Below are positions 36,680 through 44,011 of a stretch of DNA of 64,000 nt, piece by piece. The notes beneath the pieces were generated by a model. It did no database searches and was not told where the DNA came from. It saw nothing but the letters and a program-made list of their open reading frames with translations. This stretch comes from Gillisia sp. UBA3175 (GTDB lineage Bacteria > Bacteroidota > Bacteroidia > Flavobacteriales > Flavobacteriaceae). The position numbers and the translations under genes are program-made. Position 1 is the stretch's first letter. Each line of letters begins with the position of its first letter. Where the stretch lies: contig DEXV01000006.1 of assembly GCA_002364325.1 (NCBI GenBank), positions 332-64,331 of the forward strand, in the 5' to 3' direction.

Positions 36680-36922
36680 ATGAAAAAAGTAATTTATTTA
36701 GCAGCTTTTGTACTTACCGCTACCACCGCTTTTGTCTCTTGTAGAGATAACAAGGAAGCAGAGAAAGAAACTGTAATTATTAAAGAAGTTCGAGTAGAAA
36801 CTGAAAAGGCAGCGCCTGTTGAAGAAAGAAAAGGTATACTAGAAAGAACGGCAGAAAAAGTTGATTCTGAAGTTAACAAAGAAGTAGATAAAACAATAGA
36901 AGAGATAGGAGACGATAACTAG
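36680..36922 (+). CDS. Small charged lipoprotein, member 1 of a five-gene family
   Basis: 80 aa. Lipoprotein signal ends AFVSC (Cys21), giving a 60-residue mature lipoprotein, CRDNKEAEKE at its start. The mature part is highly charged and helical, with two 11-residue periods near the C-terminus (hydrophobic V65 and I76) and the ending IGDDN shared in spirit with member 2 (DGDDN). No enzymatic motif. It is one of five related genes flanking the repressor-polymerase cassette (others at 37042, 37410, 44836, 45151). Function unknown; likely anchored to a membrane as an amphipathic helix. Confidence 0.75.
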   Translation: MKKVIYLAAFVLTATTAFVSCRDNKEAEKETVIIKEVRVETEKAAPVEERKGILERTAEKVDSEVNKEVDKTIEEIGDDN

Positions 36923-36936
36923 CGGATTCCTTATTT

Positions 36937-36966
36937 CAATAAAAATTATCTTTTTATTGATTTTTA
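36937..36966 (+). terminator. AT-only hairpin, possible weak terminator
   Basis: CAATAAAAA / TTTTTATTG with a five-base loop followed by ATTTTTAT. Pure A/T in the stem apart from one C-G pair, so termination may be leaky. Confidence 0.45.
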
Positions 36967-37041
36967 TATATATTTATATCCTATTTCTGTAAAAAATTAA
37001 TAGGAGGCTAATCAAACCAATAACTAATTAAATTTAAACTT

Positions 37042-37302
37042 ATGAAAAAGTCAATTTTAGTACTAGCAACTGCGTTTACGCTTAGCGCATTTTTCACTTC
37101 ATGTAGAGATACTGCAAAAGAAGCTGAAGATACAGAAATGAGCGACGACATGGAAGACGACATGGATGATGTAGGTGATGACCTAGAAGAAGCAGCTGAT
37201 GATACGGGAGATGCTATTGAAAATGCAGCTAACGAAACTGGTGATGCAGTGGACAATGCAGCAAACGAAGTAGGTGAAGAACTTGACGGAGACGATAACT
37301 AA
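37042..37302 (+). CDS. Small acidic lipoprotein with five 11-residue repeats, member 2
   Basis: 86 aa. Lipoprotein signal ends FFTSC (Cys21). Residues 28-82 read as five consecutive 11-mers (28-38, 39-49, 50-60, 61-71, 72-82), e.g. EAADDTGDAIE, NAANETGDAVD, NAANEVGEELD, with a hydrophobic residue fixed at position 10 and acid at 11. Such 11-mer periodicity is typical of LEA group 3 proteins and apolipoprotein/synuclein helices. Net charge is strongly negative. A perfect AGGAGG lies 34 bases before the ATG but too far to act as ribosome site. Role unknown; envelope protection is a guess. Confidence 0.78.
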   Translation: MKKSILVLATAFTLSAFFTSCRDTAKEAEDTEMSDDMEDDMDDVGDDLEEAADDTGDAIENAANETGDAVDNAANEVGEELDGDDN

Positions 37303-37409
37303 TTATTTTACTGGTACTATTGGCAACTATAATTTTCTAGCTGCTTTCTAGTAAGTAATATTAGTGGCGATAATAAAGTTTTAATTAAATATAACTGAAA
37401 ACTTAAATT

Positions 37410-37529
37410 ATGAAAAAAATTGTTTTTTTATTAGCGCTTACCTTTACTACTAGTATTGTGTTAACCTCATGTCGTGAAAAATCGACTGTAGAAAAGGTAG
37501 CTGATGATGTAGAAGATGCAGTAGACTAA
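37410..37529 (+). CDS. Very small lipoprotein (39 aa), member 3
   Basis: ATG at 37410, TAA at 37527-37529. The signal MKKIVFLLALTFTTSIVLTSC is a complete lipoprotein signal with the same SCR(E/D) boundary as its neighbours. The mature peptide is only 19 residues (CREKSTVEKVADDVEDAVD), equivalent to one to two of the 11-residue periods. Preceded by an A-rich upstream (AACTTAAATT) like members 2 and 4 and followed by a terminator. Because its signal and boundary match four neighbours, I judge it real despite its size. Confidence 0.65.
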   Translation: MKKIVFLLALTFTTSIVLTSCREKSTVEKVADDVEDAVD

Positions 37530-37560
37530 CTAGCCTCTTTACATTAACTGAATTATTAAG

Positions 37561-37590
37561 AAATCCATCTCTAACCAAGATGGATTTTTT
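37561..37590. terminator. Terminator between member 3 and the repressor gene
   Basis: AAATCCATCT / AGATGGATTT with a seven-base loop and T run on the plus strand. It ends at the repressor stop codon and could serve both convergent genes. Confidence 0.85.
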
Positions 37591-38357
37591 TAATGCTTAA
37601 AAGTTTTGAATTCGCTCTTTAGTTCCTCCATAGATTCCTGAAGCTGTCTTAATAAACCACTTTCTGAAGTTGCATCTATGCTAAAGGTAAGTTTACTATT
37701 CACCTGCCATAATTCCTGAATATCTCCAATTTTAACTTCTACCGGGGCATACTCCTCGTTTATAGAGATCAGCATTATTTTAAAAGGATCATCTAGCTTT
37801 TGGATCTTCTTTACTAAAACTGAATCATAGAGTACAACTACGTATATCTTATTTGCGCTTATCTCTCCAATGTTAGGAATCGCTTTTCCTAATACCCATT
37901 CGCCGGGTCTTAGGTTTGGCATCATACTATCTCCTTCTACTTGAAATCCTCTATAAGAAGCATTTCTATATTCTGGCAATGGAATATCGAACGCAGGTAA
38001 TTGCTGATACCATTCTACATCCTGTACATTATGTGGATACCCCGCTGCTGCTTTCTGATTTACAAGAACAATATTTTCTTCCTCTCCGCTATTAACGGTA
38101 ACTACTTTAGGACTAACATCTCCTTTATTTATTTGAAGATATTTCTGAGCGCTTTCTCCGAACAACCAAAGTGGATTTACTCCAAATTGCTTCAATAGTT
38201 CTGCAACTATCTTCCCAGATAATTTGGTACGACCACGTTCTATATCTGCCGTAGAGTTTTTAATTCCCAGTAGATCGGCAAATTCACTTTGAGTAAAGTT
38301 ATGATCGTCACGAATTTCTTTAAACCGCTTGACTTCTAGTGTTATATCTGTTCCCAT
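37590..38357 (-). CDS. XRE-S24 self-cleaving repressor (LexA/UmuD-type)
   Basis: 255 aa from ATG 38357; an upstream extension in the same frame starts inside the operator array and is rejected. Residues about 10-60 are an XRE helix-turn-helix (FTQSEFADLLGI). Residues about 95-225 are a LexA-type S24 domain with the cleavage site Ala105-Gly106 in AAAGYP, nucleophile Ser144 in EGDSMMP and Lys183 in LVKKI. All three parts of the auto-cleavage machinery are present, so RecA-stimulated inactivation after DNA damage is expected. A leaderless-looking promoter box and a row of palindromes lie just upstream, shared with the divergent polymerase operon. Autoregulation and control of that operon are inferred. 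Confidence 0.9.
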   Translation of the reverse strand: MGTDITLEVKRFKEIRDDHNFTQSEFADLLGIKNSTADIERGRTKLSGKIVAELLKQFGVNPLWLFGESAQKYLQINKGDVSPKVVTVNSGEEENIVLVNQKAAAGYPHNVQDVEWYQQLPAFDIPLPEYRNASYRGFQVEGDSMMPNLRPGEWVLGKAIPNIGEISANKIYVVVLYDSVLVKKIQKLDDPFKIMLISINEEYAPVEVKIGDIQELWQVNSKLTFSIDATSESGLLRQLQESMEELKSEFKTFKH

Positions 38358-38360
38358 ACA

Positions 38361-38368
38361 CAAATATA
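38361..38368 (-). promoter_or_regulatory. -7 box of the repressor gene
   Basis: Minus-strand TATATTTG, exact TAnnTTTG, three bases before the repressor ATG, implying a leaderless or nearly leaderless mRNA. Palindrome 1 (38376-38390) lies in its spacer, well placed for autorepression. Confidence 0.55.
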
Positions 38369-38375
38369 CTTTTTT

Positions 38376-38468
38376 TTGGAATAACTCCAATTTTAACAAT
38401 GGAATTATTCCAACATATAGGAATAATTCCATAATTTTGTAATCATTCCAAGTCAAGCTTTGGAATTC
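38376..38468. promoter_or_regulatory. Operator array: GGAATnATTCC palindromes between repressor and polymerase operon
   Basis: Site 1 TTGGAATAACTCCAA (38376-38390, centre 38383); site 2 TGGAATTATTCCA (38400-38412, centre 38406); site 3 GGAATAATTCC (38420-38430, centre 38425); site 4 GTAATCATTCC (38439-38449, centre 38444, one mismatch); half-site TTTGGAAT (38459-38466), which would centre on 38467. Centres are 23, 19, 19 and 23 bases apart. Site 4 overlaps the plus-strand -7 box, site 1 the minus-strand promoter. This fits binding by the adjacent XRE-S24 dimer. Confidence 0.8.
38432..38439 (+). promoter_or_regulatory. -7 box of the dinB-dnaE operon
   Basis: TAATTTTG, exact TAnnTTTG, between palindromes 3 and 4, giving a predicted leader of about 30 bases to the ATG at 38475. 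No TTG found at -33, as may be expected for a regulated promoter. Confidence 0.55.
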
Positions 38469-38474
38469 AAAGAA

Positions 38475-39689
38475 ATGACAAAAACAGTATTACATCTGGA
38501 TCTAGACACTTTTTACGTCTCTGTAGAACGATTAATAGATTCCCGATTGCTCCATAGGCCTTTATTGGTAGGTGGCACGAGTGATCGTGGCGTAGTAGCT
38601 GCATGTAGTTATGAGACCAGAGCCTTTGGCGTTCACTCTGGAATGTCTATGAAATTAGCACGCCAGCTTTGTCCTGAAGCAACAGTGATTAGAGGAAACG
38701 CCAGTACGTACACCAAATACTCTACAGATGTTACCAATATAATAAAGGAAGATGTGCCTCTTTTTGAAAAATCTAGCATCGACGAATTTTATGCAGATCT
38801 CACTGGAATGGATCGGTTTTTTGGATGCTATAAATATGCTTCAGAATTACGAAGCAGAATAATAAGAGAAACAGGATTACCAATTTCCTTCGGACTTTCT
38901 GTAAACAAAATAGTTTCCAAAGTTGCCACAAATGAAGCTAAACCTAACAATCAACTAAAAATCGATGCTGGTTTTGAAAAGGAATTTTTAGCTCCGCTAT
39001 CTGTAAAAAAAATTCCCATGGTAGGAGATAAAACTTACCAAACACTAAGAAATTTGGGAGTACGCCAAATAAAGACCATTCAAGAAATGCCTTTAGAAAT
39101 GTTGCAAAAAGTACTGGGTGCTCATGGCACTACCATCTGGCAACGCGCGCAAGGCATAGACAACACTCCAGTGATCCCCTATTGCGAACGAAAATCTATT
39201 TCGACTGAACGCACTTTTGATCGTGATACTATAGATGTAAACAGGCTAAACGCCATTCTAATAGCAATGACAGAGAACCTTGCTTATCAATTAAGGCGCG
39301 GAGACAAATTAACCGCCTGCATTGCAGTAAAAATAAGGTATTCAGATTTTAACACCTATACCAAACAACTCAAGATCCCCTACACCAGTGCCGATCATAT
39401 TTTGTTGCCAAAGATCCAGGACCTCTTTAAAAAATTATATAACCGCCGACTTTTAGTAAGGCTCATCGGGATACGCTTTAGTCATTTAGCAGGGGGAAAT
39501 TACCAAATAAACCTATTTGACGATAATGAAGAGATCCTGCACTTGTACAATGCCATGGACAACATTAGAAATAGATATGGAGACAGAAGCGTGTTGCGCG
39601 CTGCTTCTTTAGGCGCAAAGACCATTGGAAGAATAACCAATCCTTTTAACGGAGAACCTCCCGTGGTATTAGCACACAGAACACAATAA
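38475..39689 (+). CDS. dinB: Y-family DNA polymerase IV, first gene of the damage cassette
   Basis: Translesion polymerase, 404 aa from ATG 38475 (an earlier TTG lies in the last operator half-site). Catalytic residues D9 (LDLDTFYVS), D103 and E104 (SSIDEFYAD) are intact, steric-gate Phe13 is present, so unlike ImuB it should be active. HhH thumb region GDKTYQTLRNLGVRQIKTI (about 198-216), little finger from about 235, and a QINLF clamp-binding motif at 344-348 followed by a 55-residue tail. The dnaE gene follows after 15 bases. Predicted to be repressed by the XRE-S24 protein until DNA damage. Confidence 0.93.
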   Translation: MTKTVLHLDLDTFYVSVERLIDSRLLHRPLLVGGTSDRGVVAACSYETRAFGVHSGMSMKLARQLCPEATVIRGNASTYTKYSTDVTNIIKEDVPLFEKSSIDEFYADLTGMDRFFGCYKYASELRSRIIRETGLPISFGLSVNKIVSKVATNEAKPNNQLKIDAGFEKEFLAPLSVKKIPMVGDKTYQTLRNLGVRQIKTIQEMPLEMLQKVLGAHGTTIWQRAQGIDNTPVIPYCERKSISTERTFDRDTIDVNRLNAILIAMTENLAYQLRRGDKLTACIAVKIRYSDFNTYTKQLKIPYTSADHILLPKIQDLFKKLYNRRLLVRLIGIRFSHLAGGNYQINLFDDNEEILHLYNAMDNIRNRYGDRSVLRAASLGAKTIGRITNPFNGEPPVVLAHRTQ

Positions 39690-39704
39690 TTTAAGAACAA
39701 GCAC

Positions 39705-42700
39705 GTGTATTTAAACAACCATACCTATTACAGCATGCGTTTTGGCACCTTTTCAGAAATTGAATTACTGGAATTGGCCCAGAACAATCATGTAGAAAAA
39801 TTAGTGCTTACAGATATAAACAACACTTCTGCTTGTTTAAATTTTGTTCGCACTTCTAAAGAGTATGGAGTAGCCCCAGTCTTGGGGATAGATTTTAGAA
39901 ATGGCGCTAAACAAGAATATATTGCTATTGCCAAGAATAACGAAGGTTTTCAAGAAATAAATGAATTTTTGTCTGGACATCTTCAGCAAAAATCTATTAT
40001 TCCTAGCAAAGCGCCTTTCTTTAAAAATGCCTTTATAATTTATCCTTTTGAAAAAATACTCACTTCAGAAACCATAAAATTTGAAGCACATGAGTTTATA
40101 GGAGTTTCTATTGCAGAGCTAAGAAAATTGCGCTTCTCTAAACTTCGGGAACTCACTGGAAAACTGGTGGTATTACAACCTGTAACCTACAGAAATAAGC
40201 GAGATTTTAATGCGCATAGATTACTACGAGCTATAGACAATAACACATTGTTGAGCAAACTTTCTCCAGACGAGCAAGCTGGACAGGAAGAATACATGAT
40301 CCCTATAGAAGAATTGAAGCAGAAGTTTTCCGACTTTCAATTTATTCTTGAGAACACCCAAGACCTGTTAGATCAATGTGAGATCCATTTCGATTTTTCT
40401 ACCAATAGAATTCCTCAAAACCAGAAATTATATACTGCCAGCGAAGCAGAAGATGAAGAACTGCTGGAAGCGCTCTGTGAAAAAGGACTCGAAATTCGGT
40501 ATCCAGAGATCACTACAGAAGTTCAACAAAGATTGGCTTCAGAATTAAAAGTGATCAAAGAACTGCATTTCGTTTCTTTCTTTTTAATTAACTGGCGTAT
40601 CTGCGAATACGCACGCGAAAAGGCTTATTTCTATGTAGGAAGAGGAAGTGGTGCCAATAGTATTGTGGCCTATTTACTACAAATAACCGAAGTAGACCCC
40701 ATAGAACTAGACCTGTATTTTGAGCGTTTTATAAATGAATACCGCACGAGTCCACCAGATTTTGATATAGATTTTTCCTGGAATGACAGGGAAGATATCA
40801 CTCGTTTTATCTTTGAAGAATTTAAACATACTGCGCTTCTAGCAACGTATAATACTTTTCAGCGCAAAGCCGTGATCCGTGAACTAGGAAAAGTTTTTGG
40901 GTTACCAAAGGAAGATATCGATAAATTATGTGATGGATATCTTCCAAAAAATGAGCAAGATGAAATTCATAAGCTTGTTCTAAAATACGGCGAGCTTATT
41001 CAAGGAATGCCTAATTATTTAAGCATTCATGCTGGCGGGATCCTTATTTCTAACAAACCACTTTCCAATTTCTCTGCCCTAGATCTACCACCAAAAGGAT
41101 TTCCCACCGTGCAGTTCGATATGGTTATTGCAGAAGATGTTGGGTTGTACAAATTCGATATTCTGGCGCAACGCGGCTTGGGAAAGATTCGGGATTCGCT
41201 GGACATCATCGCTCAAAACCAACCTAATGCGGAGGCATTCGATATTCATGATGTAAATAAATTTAAAAAAGATCCTAAGGTAAATCAGCTTATAAAAAGT
41301 GCTTCCTGCGTGGGTTGCTTCTATGTAGAATCTCCCGCAATGCGCATGCTCCTTAAAAAACTTGAAACCGACACTTATCTAGGCTTGGTAGCTGCAAGTT
41401 CTATAATTAGACCGGGAGTAGCAAAGAGCGGAATGATGCGAGAGTATATCTTACGACATAGATATCCCGAAAGACGCAGTAATGCTCACCCAGAGCTAGC
41501 CAAAATAATGCCGGACACTTATGGTATTATGGTATATCAAGAAGATGTAATTAAAGTAGCACATTTTTTTGCAGGATTAAGTCTTGGGGAAGCAGATGTT
41601 TTACGCCGCGGAATGAGCGGGAAATATAGATCTAGAGACGAATTTAAACAAGTGGAAGAAAAATTTATCTCCAATTGTCAGAAAAAAGGGATTGAAGAAA
41701 AGACCATTTTTGAGGTTTGGGATCAGATCAAGAGTTTTGCCGGCTACGCCTTTGCCAAGGGTCATTCTGCCAGTTATGCGGTAGAAAGTTATCAGAGTTT
41801 ATTCTTAAAGGCCTATTTCCCTTTAGAATATATGGTGGCTACACTTAATAATGGAGGCGGTTTTTATTCTACCGAGCTCTATGTACATGAAGCCAAAATG
41901 AATGGAGCAAACATAGAACCACCATGCATTAATGAAGGAGATTATCATAATACGATAAAAGTGAAAACCCTTTATTTAGGATTTGGGAATTTAAAAGAAC
42001 TTGAGCATCGCGCTGCACAACGCATTCTGGAGAACAGGAATTTTCAAGGAAAATTTAATTCCTTAGAAAATTTTATAGATCGGGTGCCTATTAGCATCGA
42101 GCAATTAAGCATACTTATAAGGATAAATGCATTTAGATTCACCGGAATAGACAAGTATAAACTATTATGGGAAGCCCATTTTAAATTGAGCAAGAAAGCT
42201 AAAAAAACTCATCAAGTTCCACTTTTTGTTCCTCAGCATAAAAAATTCAGTTTGCCGGCATTACACACCACCCGTCTAGAAGAAGCTTTCGAACAAATAG
42301 AGCTCTTAGGATTTCCGCTTTGCAGTCATTTTGAGTTGCTTTTGGAAGAACCCAAAAACAGGTTAGGCCAAAAAGACCTGGCACAATTCCTCAACAAAGA
42401 TATTTTGATTTATGGGTATTTGGTAACCGTAAAGAACACCCGAACAGCAAAAGGAAAACCCATGTATTTTGGAACTTTTATAGATCGGGATGGTTATTTT
42501 TTCGATACTATTCTCTTTCCTCCTGTTGCAGAAAAATACAATTTTAGAGGTCGAGGTATTTATGCAATGCTCGGAAAGGTTACCGAAGAATTCGATTTTT
42601 TAAGCATTGAAGTAAGTAGAATGAGAAAAGAAGCCTACATCACCGATCCTAGATTCTCTGAAAATAATCTAGCAACCGGGCATCGAATAGAGAAAATGAA

Positions 42701-42779
42701 AAGTCTAGAAGATAAAAAAGAATTAAAGCTAAACCAAAAAGAAAAACTATGTCTTTTGAAAGGATTAAAGAAAAACTGA
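39705..42779 (+). CDS. DnaE-type DNA polymerase III alpha subunit, shortened (error-prone type candidate)
   Basis: 1024 aa, GTG start, clearly shorter than replicative DnaE (about 1160-1450). PHP domain (1-270) lacks the metal-binding set: NNHTYYS instead of HxHxxYS and LTDINN instead of LTDHGN, so no proofreading activity is expected. Polymerase Asp residues D354, D356 (DFDIDF) and D485 (YKFDIL) are intact. Clamp motif QVPLF at 837-841, OB fold about 890-990, then only a short basic tail; the tau-binding C-terminal domain is missing. These traits match DnaE2/ImuC-like translesion enzymes. It overlaps the next gene by 31 bases. Confidence 0.92.
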   Translation: MYLNNHTYYSMRFGTFSEIELLELAQNNHVEKLVLTDINNTSACLNFVRTSKEYGVAPVLGIDFRNGAKQEYIAIAKNNEGFQEINEFLSGHLQQKSIIPSKAPFFKNAFIIYPFEKILTSETIKFEAHEFIGVSIAELRKLRFSKLRELTGKLVVLQPVTYRNKRDFNAHRLLRAIDNNTLLSKLSPDEQAGQEEYMIPIEELKQKFSDFQFILENTQDLLDQCEIHFDFSTNRIPQNQKLYTASEAEDEELLEALCEKGLEIRYPEITTEVQQRLASELKVIKELHFVSFFLINWRICEYAREKAYFYVGRGSGANSIVAYLLQITEVDPIELDLYFERFINEYRTSPPDFDIDFSWNDREDITRFIFEEFKHTALLATYNTFQRKAVIRELGKVFGLPKEDIDKLCDGYLPKNEQDEIHKLVLKYGELIQGMPNYLSIHAGGILISNKPLSNFSALDLPPKGFPTVQFDMVIAEDVGLYKFDILAQRGLGKIRDSLDIIAQNQPNAEAFDIHDVNKFKKDPKVNQLIKSASCVGCFYVESPAMRMLLKKLETDTYLGLVAASSIIRPGVAKSGMMREYILRHRYPERRSNAHPELAKIMPDTYGIMVYQEDVIKVAHFFAGLSLGEADVLRRGMSGKYRSRDEFKQVEEKFISNCQKKGIEEKTIFEVWDQIKSFAGYAFAKGHSASYAVESYQSLFLKAYFPLEYMVATLNNGGGFYSTELYVHEAKMNGANIEPPCINEGDYHNTIKVKTLYLGFGNLKELEHRAAQRILENRNFQGKFNSLENFIDRVPISIEQLSILIRINAFRFTGIDKYKLLWEAHFKLSKKAKKTHQVPLFVPQHKKFSLPALHTTRLEEAFEQIELLGFPLCSHFELLLEEPKNRLGQKDLAQFLNKDILIYGYLVTVKNTRTAKGKPMYFGTFIDRDGYFFDTILFPPVAEKYNFRGRGIYAMLGKVTEEFDFLSIEVSRMRKEAYITDPRFSENNLATGHRIEKMKSLEDKKELKLNQKEKLCLLKGLKKN

Positions 42780-44011
42780 ACATTTTAGCAGATGCTGCTA
42801 AATATGATATTTCCTGTTCCAGTAGTGGTAGTAAACGTGCGAATAAAGGAGGGCTAGGAAATAGCGACGGCGTTGGTATTTGCCATAGTTATACAGAAGA
42901 TGGACGCTGTGTTTCTTTACTAAAGATTTTATTGACCAATCATTGCATTTTCGATTGTGCTTATTGTGTCACCCGCAAAAGCAACGATATAAAACGAGCT
43001 GCTTTTAAAATTGAAGAAGTAGTAAGTCTCACAATGAATTTTTATAGACGTAACTACATAGAAGGACTTTTCTTGAGTTCAGGAATATTTAAAAGTCCAG
43101 ATCATACTATGGAACGCTTGGTACAAGTAGCAAAAAAATTGAGATTGGAAGAAAATTTTAACGGGTATATTCATTTAAAATCTATTCCGGGAGCCAGTGA
43201 TGAACTCATGCAGGAAGCAGGTTTATATGCAGATAGGCTTTCAGTAAATATCGAGATCCCAACTATTTCAGGACTAAAACTTCTGGCGCCAGATAAAAAG
43301 CATGAAGATTTTATAAAGCCTATGGAAGCGGTAAAAAATGCTATTCAGATCTATCAAAGCGAAAAAAAGATAATTAGGAGTACTCCAAAATATGCTCCGG
43401 CAGGACAGAGCACCCAGATGATTGTTGGGGCAACAGGAGAAAGTGACCGAGATGTTATGTATTCTGCCGCTTACTATTATCAAAAATTTAAAATGAAACG
43501 GGTATATTATTCTGGGTATATTCCAGTAACTAATGATTCCAGATTGCCGGCACTTGGTAGTCCGGTGCCATTATTAAGAGAAAACAGACTTTATCAAACA
43601 GATTGGTTGCTCAGATTTTATGGTTTTGATATTCGAGAGTTATTAAATGAACAACATCAAAACCTAGATCTGGATGTAGACCCCAAACTAAGCTGGGCTT
43701 TACGCAATCAAAATATCTTTCCTTTAGACATCAATAAAGCAGATAAACAATTATTAGCACGAGTTCCGGGGATTGGAATGAAATCGGTTCATAAAATAAT
43801 TGAAGCCAGAAAATTTAGAAATCTTAGTTGGGAACATCTTAAAAAGATTGGGATCGCCTTAAATAGAGCAAAATACTTTATAACCTGTAATTCTAAATCT
43901 TTCGAGCGAAGAGATCTAAGTCCTGATCAAATAAAAGGATTCATTCTTCAAAATTCAGCAAGTAAATTTAGAGATGATTATGGGATTCAGCTAAAACTAT
44001 TCACTCCATGA
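42749..44011 (+). CDS. Putative DNA modification/repair radical SAM protein (TIGR03916 family)
   Basis: 420 aa. 4Fe-4S radical SAM motif C66-x3-C70-x2-C73 (HCIFDCAYC), preceded by conserved Cys23, Cys45 and Cys54 in the family's N-terminal block (SGSKRANKGG, GICHSYTEDGRC). C-terminal helix-hairpin-helix (DINKADKQLLARVPGIG, about 325-341) for DNA binding. Members of this family always pair with a TIGR03915 protein, here the next gene, with start and stop overlapping (ATGA). It starts inside dnaE, indicating translational coupling. It resembles spore photoproduct lyase only in general design; the lesion handled is unknown. Confidence 0.9.
   Translation: MSFERIKEKLNILADAAKYDISCSSSGSKRANKGGLGNSDGVGICHSYTEDGRCVSLLKILLTNHCIFDCAYCVTRKSNDIKRAAFKIEEVVSLTMNFYRRNYIEGLFLSSGIFKSPDHTMERLVQVAKKLRLEENFNGYIHLKSIPGASDELMQEAGLYADRLSVNIEIPTISGLKLLAPDKKHEDFIKPMEAVKNAIQIYQSEKKIIRSTPKYAPAGQSTQMIVGATGESDRDVMYSAAYYYQKFKMKRVYYSGYIPVTNDSRLPALGSPVPLLRENRLYQTDWLLRFYGFDIRELLNEQHQNLDLDVDPKLSWALRNQNIFPLDINKADKQLLARVPGIGMKSVHKIIEARKFRNLSWEHLKKIGIALNRAKYFITCNSKSFERRDLSPDQIKGFILQNSASKFRDDYGIQLKLFTP

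Noticed and set aside
37003..37008. Perfect AGGAGG Shine-Dalgarno sequence
   Set aside because: 34 bases before the nearest ATG, too far to act, and Bacteroidota rarely depend on it.
37008..37256. Serine-rich minus-strand ORF opposite lipoprotein member 2
   Set aside because: It is the mirror of GAT/GAA/GCA codon repeats on the real strand; a similar shadow lies opposite member 4.
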